A stretch of 64,000 bases of DNA, taken from NCBI RefSeq assembly GCF_963676815.1, contig NZ_OY781365.1, positions 5,180,501 to 5,244,500 on the forward strand, read 5' to 3'. Of the stretch, positions 24,327 to 35,200 are shown in pieces; position 1 is the stretch's first letter; every line of letters starts with the position of its first letter. This DNA is from an uncultured Draconibacterium sp. GTDB taxonomy: Bacteria; Bacteroidota; Bacteroidia; Bacteroidales; Prolixibacteraceae. A program made the translations under genes and the position numbers. The notes under the pieces are model-generated. The model saw nothing but the letters and a program-made list of their open reading frames with translations, was not told where the DNA came from and searched no databases.

Positions 24327-26003
24327 ATGAAAATTAAATCATATAGTTTACTACTAATAATGTTATTGTTTTCCGGTGTGGCTTGTACCGACCTGGAAGA
24401 GGAATGGTACTCTGCCGTTGTTCCGGAAACATTCTTTAAAACAGAGCAGGATGTAAAAGCTGCTTTGTACCGATCATTTACCCATGCACGCTGGTATGTT
24501 CAGGAAGACAGGTGGCAATTGCAGGAAATGACTGCCGACCAGTTTGCCATTACAACTAAAGGACCACACTGGTATAACGGAGGCGAAAACTACCGCTACC
24601 ATTACCACCAGTGGACTGTTAACGATGGTTGGATTTGGCAATCGTGGAGAGGTTCGCTTATGGGGGTTGCGCTGGCTTTAGATACCAAGCAAGACCTTGA
24701 AAACCTCGACTACAGTACTGTTGGATTAACAGAAGAAGATAAAGCATCGCACGTTATGCAGTTGCAAACGCTTATTGCATATTTCTATTTACGTGGTCTT
24801 GATTTCTTTGGCGGACTTCCGATTTTTACTTCAAACGAAGGTGAAAATATTCCGAGAAGTAGCGATAAAGAGACCTTTGATCATATTGAAGGCTTGCTTT
24901 TGGAAGCGATTCCTCAGTTACCTAAAAAAGTAGCCGGCGAGAAAGAGGAAGGTGCACTTCGCAGGGGGGCAGCGGCGGCCATGTTGGCGCAATTGTATTT
25001 CAATGCTGAATCGTATATTGGCGAAAGCCGCTTTACAGAGTGTGCAACAATCTGCCAGGGAATCCTGAACGGCGACTATGGCGATTATGATCTTGATCCA
25101 ACCTGGTATGGAGCGCTTGGTTTTTACAATAACGAATCGCCGGAGGTAATCTGGTCGGCTCCATCGGAGTTTAATAAATTGCAGTACGACTGGATGTGGA
25201 ACCGTTTTTACCATTACGAAACTTACAAGTATTTTGGTTTAGATGGTGGTGCATGGAATGGTCATCACTTGCAACCATCGCGCAAACCAACCGGCGAATT
25301 GTATACCGAATTCAAATTGGGTAATCCTTACGAAAAATTCGATGATGGCGACTTACGTAAAAAACCATACTTATACCTTGGTGGCGGACGTTACGAAGGA
25401 ATGTTCCTTGTTGGCGATCAAATCAGCCCTTACGGAACATCATACGGAACTCAGGAATACAAAGACGAGGTAATTTCGTTTGTTGATATGGTAGCCACTT
25501 TTAAAAAGGTGGGCGACGAATATCCTGATATTGCATCCTTACCATCAACCATGGCCGACGGTGAAGAAAACACCGGAATTCGTTTGGTAAAAGCTCCTAT
25601 GCCAAATCTTGCTGACGAATCGTTGCGCTGGGGTGCTGATAACGTAATAATGCGCTTGGCTGAAGTTTATTATATGTTGGCAGAATGCAAGCTCCGTGCA
25701 GGAGACAAGCAGGCTGCAGCTGATTTAATTAATGAGGTTCGCGAACGCAATTTCGAAGACGGTAATGATCCAAATCCTGTAACCGCAGATAATTTGGATG
25801 AATACAGAATGCTGGATGAGTGGGGAGTAGAATTCCTTGGCGAAGGCCGCCGTCGTACTGATTTAATCCGTTGGAATAAATTTGTTACCGATGATTGGTG
25901 GGATCACAATGCCTCAAGCTCGGAGCATTTACGTCGTTTCCCTGTGCCTCAGGACGCACTGTCGGGCAACAACGCACTACAACAAAATCCGGGTTACAAC
26001 TAA
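24327..26003 (+). CDS. SusD/RagB family nutrient-binding outer-membrane lipoprotein
   Basis: The surface lid and binding partner of the SusC protein, 18 nt downstream of it. A lipoprotein signal ends in FSGVAC with Cys at about residue 20. The SusD fold includes an N-terminal part (ETFFKTEQDVKAALYRSF), the helical TPR-like region, and the C-terminal RagB signatures RLAEVYYMLAECKLRAGD, LNEVRERNF-like and EWGVEFLGEGRRRTDLIRWNKF. Aromatic-rich loops (WYNGGENYRYHYHQW) may line the ligand site. Length (558) is normal. A terminator hairpin follows. Confidence 0.95.
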   Translation: MKIKSYSLLLIMLLFSGVACTDLEEEWYSAVVPETFFKTEQDVKAALYRSFTHARWYVQEDRWQLQEMTADQFAITTKGPHWYNGGENYRYHYHQWTVNDGWIWQSWRGSLMGVALALDTKQDLENLDYSTVGLTEEDKASHVMQLQTLIAYFYLRGLDFFGGLPIFTSNEGENIPRSSDKETFDHIEGLLLEAIPQLPKKVAGEKEEGALRRGAAAAMLAQLYFNAESYIGESRFTECATICQGILNGDYGDYDLDPTWYGALGFYNNESPEVIWSAPSEFNKLQYDWMWNRFYHYETYKYFGLDGGAWNGHHLQPSRKPTGELYTEFKLGNPYEKFDDGDLRKKPYLYLGGGRYEGMFLVGDQISPYGTSYGTQEYKDEVISFVDMVATFKKVGDEYPDIASLPSTMADGEENTGIRLVKAPMPNLADESLRWGADNVIMRLAEVYYMLAECKLRAGDKQAAADLINEVRERNFEDGNDPNPVTADNLDEYRMLDEWGVEFLGEGRRRTDLIRWNKFVTDDWWDHNASSSEHLRRFPVPQDALSGNNALQQNPGYN

Positions 26004-26039
26004 ACCTAATATAGTCTGGTAATTAGTTTATGAATGGAG

Positions 26040-26069
26040 AGGCTGCCTACGGGTGGCCTTTCTTTTTTT
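26040..26069 (+). terminator. Terminator after susD
   Basis: An 8-bp stem with two G-U pairs (AGGCTGCC / GGTGGCCT, 26040-26059) is followed by TTTCTTTTTTT. It separates the SusCD pair from the Gfo/Idh gene. Confidence 0.8.
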
Positions 26070-26138
26070 GGAAGATTTCTCAAATTGTCTTAAGTTTAAT
26101 CATCTAAATCAACAACGAATAAACTTAAACTAAATCAC

Positions 26139-27545
26139 ATGCAAAACCGAAGAAATTTTTTAGCCACTATCAGCACAATTGCTGCCGGAGCAGTTGTTTC
26201 GAATCCATTAAAAGCAGCTGTTCTTACTGAAGGAGAAAAACTTAAAATTGCCCTGATTGGTACCGGAATAAGGGGAAACAGTTTTTGGGGAAAACGGTTG
26301 GTTGACAAATACGAAGATATTCTTGAATTTGTGGCGTTGGTTGATATCAATCCCGGCCGGGTAAAATATGCTGCCAATTATATAGGTGTAGGAGAGGACT
26401 GCAAAACCTACACGGAATTTGATGACATGATATCGGAGCAGACACCCGACTTAATTATAGTAACAACACCTGATGCTACACATCACCAGTACATTATTAA
26501 ATCGTTGGAAAATGGTGTTGATGTGCTAACCGAAAAACCGTTGACAACCGATGAAGATAAATGTCAGGAAATATTGGATGCCGAGCGAAGATATAAACGA
26601 AAAGTGATTGTTGGATTTAATTATCGCTGGAGCCCGTACAATACAAAAATCAAGGAATTACTGATGAATGATACCATCGGCAAACTGGTTTCAGTTGATT
26701 TTTCGTGGATGCTGAATACAAGTCACGGAGCTTCGTATTTCAGGCGTTGGCACGGACAGCGTGAGTGGAGCGGAACTTTGTTGATTCACAAAGCCACGCA
26801 TCACTTCGACTTGCTGAACTGGTGGATCGATTCTGATCCGGATGAAGTTTATGCCAAAGGCGATTTAGAGTTTTATGGCAATCGCCGGGAGAAAAGCGGT
26901 GTTAATTGCCGTTCGTGCAACGATAAGGATAGTTGTCCGTTTTACTGGGACATTACCCAAAGTCCTACCGAATACAATCTGTACGCCAAACACGAACAGC
27001 ACGATGGTTACATCCGCGATAATTGTTTGTTCAGGCCGGAAATAAACATTTACGATAAAATGAATGTGAATGTAAAATACGCCAATAATGTGTACCTGAA
27101 TTATATGCTTACCACCTATTCGCCGTGGGAAGGCTGGCGTGTTGCCTTTAATGGCACCGAAGGACGTATTGAAGCGTTTTTAGATGTGCCTTACCTCGAA
27201 GAAGTACAAATATCGCAGGAAGACATGCACAGGGCAGAAATGGACCAAAGCGGAAACCAGCAGCAAATATTAAAACCCATAATTCTACACAAATTGTGGG
27301 GCGAGCAGGAAATTATAAATGTTGGTTACAGTCGTGGCGGTCATGGAGGTGGAGATGAACGATTACACGATCATATTTTCAGAACACCTGAAGCAGAGGA
27401 CGAATTTCAGCATTTAGCCGGAACGCGTGATGGCGCTATGTCGATTCTAATCGGTACCGCAGCCCGAAACAGTATTGAATCGGGAGTGCCTGTAAAAATT
27501 GGAAGTTTAACCACATTGCAACCGCGAAGCAAACGATTAACGTAA
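26139..27545 (+). CDS. Gfo/Idh/MocA family oxidoreductase with Tat-type signal
   Basis: An exported 468-residue NAD(P)-dependent oxidoreductase or glycosidase-like enzyme. The N terminus has a twin-arginine-like motif (NRRNFLATIS) and a hydrophobic stretch ending near PLKA. A Rossmann domain follows (IALIGTGIRGN, TEKPLTTD), then a C-terminal domain with SHGASYFRRWHG and a cluster of Cys residues (NCRSCNDKDSCPFY) unusual in the family. Such Tat-exported Gfo/Idh proteins are often found with carbohydrate loci in Bacteroidota. Periplasmic location suggests it acts on imported sugar derivatives. It lies downstream of susD behind a terminator. Confidence 0.85.
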   Translation: MQNRRNFLATISTIAAGAVVSNPLKAAVLTEGEKLKIALIGTGIRGNSFWGKRLVDKYEDILEFVALVDINPGRVKYAANYIGVGEDCKTYTEFDDMISEQTPDLIIVTTPDATHHQYIIKSLENGVDVLTEKPLTTDEDKCQEILDAERRYKRKVIVGFNYRWSPYNTKIKELLMNDTIGKLVSVDFSWMLNTSHGASYFRRWHGQREWSGTLLIHKATHHFDLLNWWIDSDPDEVYAKGDLEFYGNRREKSGVNCRSCNDKDSCPFYWDITQSPTEYNLYAKHEQHDGYIRDNCLFRPEINIYDKMNVNVKYANNVYLNYMLTTYSPWEGWRVAFNGTEGRIEAFLDVPYLEEVQISQEDMHRAEMDQSGNQQQILKPIILHKLWGEQEIINVGYSRGGHGGGDERLHDHIFRTPEAEDEFQHLAGTRDGAMSILIGTAARNSIESGVPVKIGSLTTLQPRSKRLT

Positions 27546-27566
27546 ATTACTTTTCTACCAAAAAAT

Positions 27567-27600
27567 AAAAACGCAGTTAACTGGATGTTGCTGCGTTTTT
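27567..27600. terminator. Bidirectional terminator between converging genes
   Basis: ACGCAG/CTGCGT (27571-27576 with 27591-27596) flanked by AAAA on the left and T6 on the right, between the Gfo/Idh gene and the minus-strand antiporter gene. Confidence 0.75.
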
Positions 27601-27626
27601 TATGCTTTTAAAAACTAATCTTGTTA

Positions 27627-29090
27627 TTAATCTTCTTTCACTTCCGGTATTTTTTCGCCTTTTGCAAATCGCCTGATTTTAATGTTCAGGTACGCAAAAA
27701 GAATGGTCATAAACGGACTGATGATATTAAAAAATGCATATGGTGCATACGACCAGGTGTCAACACCCAACACCCTTGATTGCGTTGCACCGCAGGTATT
27801 CCAAGGAATTAATACCGATGTAATGGTTCCGCTATCTTCCAGCGTTCTGCTAAGCACCTCTGGTTTTAGTCCTTTCTCTTCGTATGTTTTTCGGTACATT
27901 CTTCCGGGTACAACCAAAGCAATATACTGGTCGGATGCCGTTGTGTTGAAAAAGATACACGTTCCAACGGTTGATGCCACCAGACTTCCGGTGCTTTTTG
28001 CATATTTTACAATTGGTTGTGTAATCCGTTTTAACAAACCTGCCGATTCCATTACACCTCCAAAAACCATTGCCGATAGTATTAGCCAGACGGTGTCGAG
28101 CATTCCGCGCATTCCGGAAGTACTCAGCAGGTCATTTACATTCGCATTTGAAGTGGTTAAACTAACGTCTCCAAACATGGCCTGCATAACCGAATAATAC
28201 GATGCTGTTCCGTAGTTGTTAACATTGCCGGCAACTGCATTTATTATGTTGGGTTGAAAAATGATGGCGAACAGCCCCCCTAACAGTGTTCCAATTAACA
28301 ACGATGGAAGAGGAGGCACTTTCAGTATAATAACAGTAATTAAAATAACTGGTACCAAAAACAATAATGGGCTTGTATTAAAAGTAGCGTCAATGGCTAG
28401 TTTTACATCTTCAACATTTATTGATGCACTTGAAAAATCGTAGTTAAAACCCATCACCAGAAAAATGATCAGGGTAATTGTCATCGTCGGAACAGTTGTA
28501 ATTGTCATGTATCTGATATGAGTAAACAAATCAGTACCGGCCATTGCAGGAGCCAGGTTGGTTGTATCACTCAAAGGGCTCATTTTATCGCCAAAATAGG
28601 CTCCGCTGATAATTGCTCCGGCAACAACTGCTTCGTCAATTCCAATGGCTTTTCCAATACCAAGCAATGCAATACCAATGGTGGCGATTGTAGACCACGA
28701 ACTTCCGGTAGCAACACTAACAATAGCACTAACCACAACAGCTGTAAACAGGAATAATTTTGGACTGATAATATCCAACCCATAATAAATCATTGCCGGT
28801 ACAACACCACTAATCAGCCATGTTCCGGCAAGTGATCCAATTAAAAGAAGAATTAAAATTGATGGCATTGCCGAACCAATTGTAGAAACAATTTTTTTGC
28901 TAATTCTATCCCAACTAAAACCAAGGCGATAAGCTACAACTCCGGCAATTGCGGCAGCCAGCATCAAGGCAACCTGGTTGGCTCCGGCCAATGTGTCGTC
29001 AAAAAGCAGTACGTTAAGTGTTAATAGTCCGATTAAAATTAGTATTGGCAACAATGCCAGGAAAAGAGAAGCTTCGCGTTTTGTTGTCAT
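27627..29090 (-). CDS. NhaC family Na+/H+ antiporter
   Basis: A 487-residue inner-membrane transporter with about eleven hydrophobic segments and the NhaC-family stretches SGAYFGDKMSPLSDTTNLAPA and FNTTASDQYIALVVPGRMYR. It exchanges Na+ (or a carboxylate, as in related malate/lactate antiporters) for H+. A terminator is shared with the converging gene. The presence of a Na+-pumping decarboxylase elsewhere in the window fits a cell that runs a sodium cycle. Exact ion or substrate cannot be read from sequence. Confidence 0.88.
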   Translation of the reverse strand: MTTKREASLFLALLPILILIGLLTLNVLLFDDTLAGANQVALMLAAAIAGVVAYRLGFSWDRISKKIVSTIGSAMPSILILLLIGSLAGTWLISGVVPAMIYYGLDIISPKLFLFTAVVVSAIVSVATGSSWSTIATIGIALLGIGKAIGIDEAVVAGAIISGAYFGDKMSPLSDTTNLAPAMAGTDLFTHIRYMTITTVPTMTITLIIFLVMGFNYDFSSASINVEDVKLAIDATFNTSPLLFLVPVILITVIILKVPPLPSLLIGTLLGGLFAIIFQPNIINAVAGNVNNYGTASYYSVMQAMFGDVSLTTSNANVNDLLSTSGMRGMLDTVWLILSAMVFGGVMESAGLLKRITQPIVKYAKSTGSLVASTVGTCIFFNTTASDQYIALVVPGRMYRKTYEEKGLKPEVLSRTLEDSGTITSVLIPWNTCGATQSRVLGVDTWSYAPYAFFNIISPFMTILFAYLNIKIRRFAKGEKIPEVKED

Positions 29091-29270
29091 ATATCAGCTG
29101 ATAAATAAATGAAGCGCCAAAATAACATATTATAGTTGAAAAATGTAATAAAACCTGGCTGAATTCGTGCATTTTGTAAAAAACAACTCCTGAAATAAAA
29201 ACAAACTACATTTTATATATTGGATAATTAATTGTTTTTATTTTCGTTCTTTGTTAATTAACAAATTGAT

Positions 29271-32200
29271 ATGAAGCAGGGGTTTACAAGGATAATTACC
29301 GTATTATTTTTTCTAATTTGTGTTGGTCAGTCAATGGCTCAACGCGCAAATGGTTTAGCAATTGAGGGAACGATTACCGTTCAGGAAGGATCGCCCGAAG
29401 GTGCAATTGTTCAGATGTATCGCGATGGAAGGCGACTTGATAATTATGGTGTTGGTGCCGACGGAAGATATAATGTTGAGCTGAACTGGAATCACAAATG
29501 GGAGCTGATTTTTGAGCACGAAGGAAATTTTAGCCAGAAAATTGTTGTTGAAACAGCAGTTCCGAGAGACGTTTTAAATGCTGATCCAAAGTTTCCTCCC
29601 TTTCCGATAGATATAAATTTGTTTACTGAAATACCCGGAATTGACAATTCATTTGCCGAGAACACCATACTGAAGATATTCTACAGTCCGAGTGTCGATA
29701 ATTTTGTAAAGGAACTGTATTATAACGATGCGCAAATTGAACGTTTGATTAACCAGGCCATTGCGCAGGCTCAGCAGGTAGATGAAAATGCTGATTTTAT
29801 GGCGCGTTTAACCCGAGCCGAATTAGCCGAACTTCGGAAGGAATACAATGAGCTTTTGGAACAGGCTGGGAATGAATATAGCAATGAGGAGTTTTTAGAA
29901 GCTTTGGATGGCTACAAAGCCGCAAGTAAAATATTTCCGAGTGAGCAATTTCCGAAAGACCGAATTGCCGAAATAAACGATCTGTTAGGATTGATTATGG
30001 CCGCCGAAGATTTGGATGCCGCTATGCTGGCCCGATTTAATAAGTTGGTTAAAGAAGGTGATTTACATTTCACAAATCGGAAATTCCCCGAAGCAAAGAA
30101 TTCGTATAACCGGGCGCTGTCGATAAAACCATTCGATCAGTATGTAAACGATCAGCTAAAAAAGATTGCTGATTTACAACAGCAACAGCGTGTTAATGGA
30201 GATTATCAGAATCTTATTGCACAGGGAGACCAGGCAGTTGATGAATTGCTATTTAACGAAGCATTGGGGCTTTTTAATAAAGCGCTTGAAATAAAACCCA
30301 ACGAGCAATATCCTAAAACAAAAATTGCAGAAATAAACGGATTACTGGCCGAACAGCGAAGAAATCAGGAAGACCAGAAAAGTTATGATGATGCAATGAC
30401 CGAAGCAGAACGCATGTTTACCAAGCAATTTTACGACCGGGCACTGACATCTTTCGAGAATGCATTGTCGTTCAAGCCTGGAGATATAAGAGCTACCCGC
30501 CGCATTGAGGAGACGAAAAAGGAAATGAAGGACATCCTAAACCGGATGGAGTTTGATAAATTTATAGCTGCTGCCGATAAAGCGTATAAACGCGAGGAAT
30601 ACCCCGAAGCCTTATCAAATTATGAGCAGGCGCTTGAGTTAATTCCTGATGAACCAAGAACGAAAAAGCGCGTGGAGGAGATTAGTCAGATTCTTTATGC
30701 ACAAAACAGTTTTAACGAATTTGTTAGTCAGGCCGATAAACAATTTGATGTGCAAAGTTACGCCAATGCAAAAACTTTGTATGAAAAAGCAAACGGTTTA
30801 AAATCAGGTGATAAACATGTTGAAGAGAGAATTCAACAAATTATTGAAATTATTGCACAACAAGGAGTTGACGAACAATACGCTCAAATTATCGGGCAGG
30901 CTGATAATATGTTGGCAATGAAAAACTACGAGGATGCCCAGGCGAAATACAACGAGGCGCTCGGAGTTAAACCAAGGGAGCAATACCCAAAAGAAAAGCT
31001 GGATGAGATTGCTTCAACTTTAACTGAATTGGCTCGCTTGGACAGAGAATACAAAGATTTGATTGCTGAAGGTGATCGTCTGTTTGAAAGAAAGGATTAT
31101 GCCAATTCAAAAACAACATTTGCTGAGGCAGCAAAACTAAAACCACAAGAAACTTATCCTCCTGAGATGATGGACAAAATCGATGGTTTAGTTACAGAAC
31201 AGGAGCGGTTAGCACAAGAAGCTGCCGAAGCTGAAGCAGCACGTTTAGCTGCTATTCAGGCCGAAAAGGATAAGAATTACAACGACGCCATTGCAAGAGC
31301 GGACGAGCTATTTTCTGCCGAGAACTACGAAAACTCGCGTAACGAATACCGTGCAGCATTGGATATAAAACCGGAAGAAACATATCCGCAGCAACGAATT
31401 GATGAGATAGGAAACCTGCTGGCACAATTATCAGCGTCACAAAAAGCTTACGAAGAAGCTGTTGCTGAAGGTGACCGCGAATTCCGCCGTGAAGGTTGGG
31501 AGGCCGCAATTGCAGCATATAACACTGCAAAACAAGCCAAATCGGATGAAACCTACCCGGATGAGCAGCTGGCAAAAATCGATTCGATCGTAACTACAAG
31601 AGAGCGGTTAGCACGCGAAGAAGCAGAAGCCGAAGCAGCCTGTTTAGCTGCTATTCAGGCCGAAAAGGATAAAAATTACAACGATGCAATTGGCCGAGCT
31701 GACGAATTGTTTACAGCCGAGAACTACGAAAACTCGCGCAACGAATACCGCGCAGCATTGGAAATCAAACCGGAAGAAACATATCCGCAGCAACGAATTG
31801 ATGAGATAGGAAACCTGCTGGTACAATTATCTGCAGCACAAAAAGCTTACGAAGAAGCTGTTGCCGAAGGCGACCGCGAATTCCGTCGTGAAGGTTGGGA
31901 GGCAGCAATTGCAGCATATAACACAGCAAAACAAGCTAAAGCTGATGAAACATACCCGGATGAGCAGCTGGCAAAAATCGATTCGATTGTAACGACACGA
32001 GAACAACTGGCACAAGAAGCTGCCGAAGCCGAAGCAGCCCGTTTAGCCGCTATTCAGGCTGAAAAGGATAAAAACTACAACGATGCAATTGCCCGAGCAG
32101 ACGAATTGTTTACTGCCGAGAACTACGAAAACTCGCGCAACGAATACCGCGCAGCATTGGATATTAAACCGGAAGAAACATATCCGCAGCAACGTATCGA

Positions 32201-35200
32201 TGAGATAGGAACAATACTGGCTCAACTGTCGGCAGCTCAAAAAGCTTACGAAGAAGCTGTTGCTGAAGGTGACCGTGAATTCCGCCGTGAAGGTTGGGAG
32301 GCAGCAATTGCAGCATATAACACAGCAAAACAAGCTAAAGCTGATGAAACATACCCGGATGAGCAGCTGGCAAAAATCGATTCGATTGTAACGACAAGAG
32401 AACGTTTGGCACAAGAAGCAGCCGCAGCCGAAGCAGCCCGTTTAGCTGCTATTCAGGCCGAAAAGGATAAAAACTACAACGATGCAATTGCCCGAGCAGA
32501 CGAATTGTTTACAGCCGAGAATTACGAAAAATCGCGTAACGAATACCGTGCAGCATTGGATATAAAACCGGAAGAAACATATCCGCAGCAACGAATTGAT
32601 GAGATAGGAACAATACTGGCTCAACTGTCGGCAGCTCAAAAAGCTTACGAAGAAGCTGTTGCTGAAGGTGACCGCGAATTCCGCCGTGAAGGTTGGGAGG
32701 CCGCAATTGCAGCATATAACACTGCAAAACAAGCCAAATCGGATGAAACCTACCCGGATGAGCAGCTGGCAAAAATCGATTCGATAGTAACTACAAGAGA
32801 GCGGTTAGCACGCGAAGAAGCAGAAGCCGAAGCAGCCCGTTTAGCCGCTATTCAGGCTGAAAAGGATAAAAACTACAACGATGCAATTGCCCGAGCAGAC
32901 GAATTGTTTACTGCCGAGAACTACGAAAACTCGCGCAACGAATACCGCGCAGCATTGGATATTAAACCGGAAGAAACATATCCGCAGCAACGTATCGATG
33001 AGATAGGAACAATACTGGCTCAACTGTCGGCAGCTCAAAAAGCTTACGAAGAAGCTGTTGCTGAAGGTGACCGTGAATTCCGCCGTGAAGGTTGGGAGGC
33101 AGCAATTGCAGCATATAACACAGCAAAACAAGCTAAAGCTGATGAAACATACCCGGATGAGCAGCTGGCAAAAATCGATTCGATTGTAACGACAAGAGAA
33201 CGTTTGGCACAAGAAGCAGCCGCAGCCGAAGCAGCCCGTTTAGCTGCTATTCAGGCCGAAAAGGATAAAAACTACAACGATGCAATTGCCCGAGCAGACG
33301 AATTGTTTACAGCCGAGAATTACGAAAAATCGCGTAACGAATACCGTGCAGCATTGGATATAAAACCGGAAGAAACATATCCGCAGCAACGAATTGATGA
33401 GATAGGAAACCTGCTGGCACAATTATCTGCAGCTCAAAAAGCATATGAAGAAGCTGTTGCTGAAGGTGACCGCGAATTCCGCCGCGAAGGTTGGGAGGCA
33501 GCAATTGCAGCATATAACACAGCAAAACAAGCTAAAGCTGATGAAACATACCCGGATGAGCAGCTGGCAAAAATCGATTCGATAGTAACTACACGAGAGC
33601 GGTTAGCACGCGAAGAAGCAGAAGCCGAGGCAGCACGTTTAGCTGCTATTCAGGCCGAAAAGGATAAAAACTACAACGATGCAATTGCCCGAGCAGACGA
33701 ATTGTTTACAGCCGAGAATTACGAAAAATCGCGTAACGAATACCGTGCAGCATTGGATATTAAACCGGAAGAAACATATCCGCAGCAACGAATTGATGAG
33801 ATAGGAAACCTGCTGGCACAATTATCTGCAGCTCAAAAAGCATATGAAGAAGCTGTTGCTGAAGGTGACCGCGAATTCCGCCGCGAAGGTTGGGAGGCAG
33901 CAATTGCAGCATATAACACAGCAAAACAAGCTAAAGCTGATGAAACATACCCGGATGAGCAGCTGGCAAAAATCGATTCGATAGTAACTACACGAGAGCG
34001 GTTAGCACGCGAAGAAGCAGAAGCCGAGGCAGCACGTTTAGCTGCTATTCAGGCCGAAAAGGATAAAAACTACAACGATGCAATTGCTAGAGCTGACGAT
34101 TTGTTTACAGCCGAGAACTACGAAAACTCGCGTAACGAATACCGTGCAGCATTGGATATTAAACCGGAAGAAACTTATCCGCAGCAACGTATCGATGAAA
34201 TTGACCGGATTCTGCGGGATCTGGCGGCAGCACAGGCAGCACAGGCAGAGTTAAATCGGAAATATTCAAGCTTGATTATGCAGGCTGACCGTTTCTTTTC
34301 TGCAAATAATTACACTGGTGCACGAGGTAATTACTCTGAGGCATCAACCTTAAAACCCGATGAAACTTATCCGAAAGAAAAGATTGTGGAAATCGATGAA
34401 ATTCTTAAACAGCAGGCTATCGATGAGAAATACCGCAATGTTATTGTTGTTGCAGATGGTCATTTCAGAACACAGGATTATGACAATGCCCGCCTTCAGT
34501 ATGAGATTGCTTTAGGTGTTAAACCTAATGAAGAATATCCGAAAGAACAGATCAGAAAAATAGACGAGATTCGTGAAAACGAACGTCAGCGAATTGCTCA
34601 GGAACAAGCAAACGCTGAAGATGTGGCAAGAAGGAGAGAGCAAATTGTGCAACTGGAAGAAGAGCTGGATGAACAGCGAATTTTGGAAGAATCGGGTTTG
34701 AATGCTCTTTACGATGAGATCGTGAAAAAAGCGGACGCTTTCTTTGGCGTGAAACAATATAACGTATCAAGAGCCTGGTTCTACAAAGCGCAGGATTTAA
34801 AACCTGAAGAGAATTATCCGCCAGAGCGTATTGCTGAAATTAATCGAATTCTTGGCCAGATGATGTTAAGTGACAGGGATAGGGAATACCAGCGTTTTAT
34901 TGATTTAGCCGACGAAAGTTTAAGAAATAATGAGCTGGCTGTGGCAAGAGGTTGGTACAACCAGGCATTAGGACAGAAGGATGATGAAACATATCCAAAA
35001 GAACAGTTGCGCGAAATTGAGCGCCGAGTTGCAGAACGTGTTGCCGGTCAGAGTCAGCAGCAGTTTGAGAACTATAAAGCCACAGCAAAAACGGCTTTTG
35101 ATGCCGGAAACTACAATGTGGCCAGGTTTTACTACCGAAAGGCACTTGAATTAAGATCAGACGATGCTGAAATAAAAGAAAAACTGCAGGAAATCGATAG

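Noticed and set aside
31252..33821. Several long minus-strand open frames (60-123 codons) within the repeat array
   Set aside because: They recur at 399-bp spacing exactly as the plus-strand repeats do, are Cys/Phe-rich and lack start regions. They are shadows of the repetitive coding strand.
31248..34209. Possible CRISPR or satellite array
   Set aside because: The 399-bp unit is in frame (133 codons), encodes a consistent TPR-like fold and has no short repeats with unique spacers.
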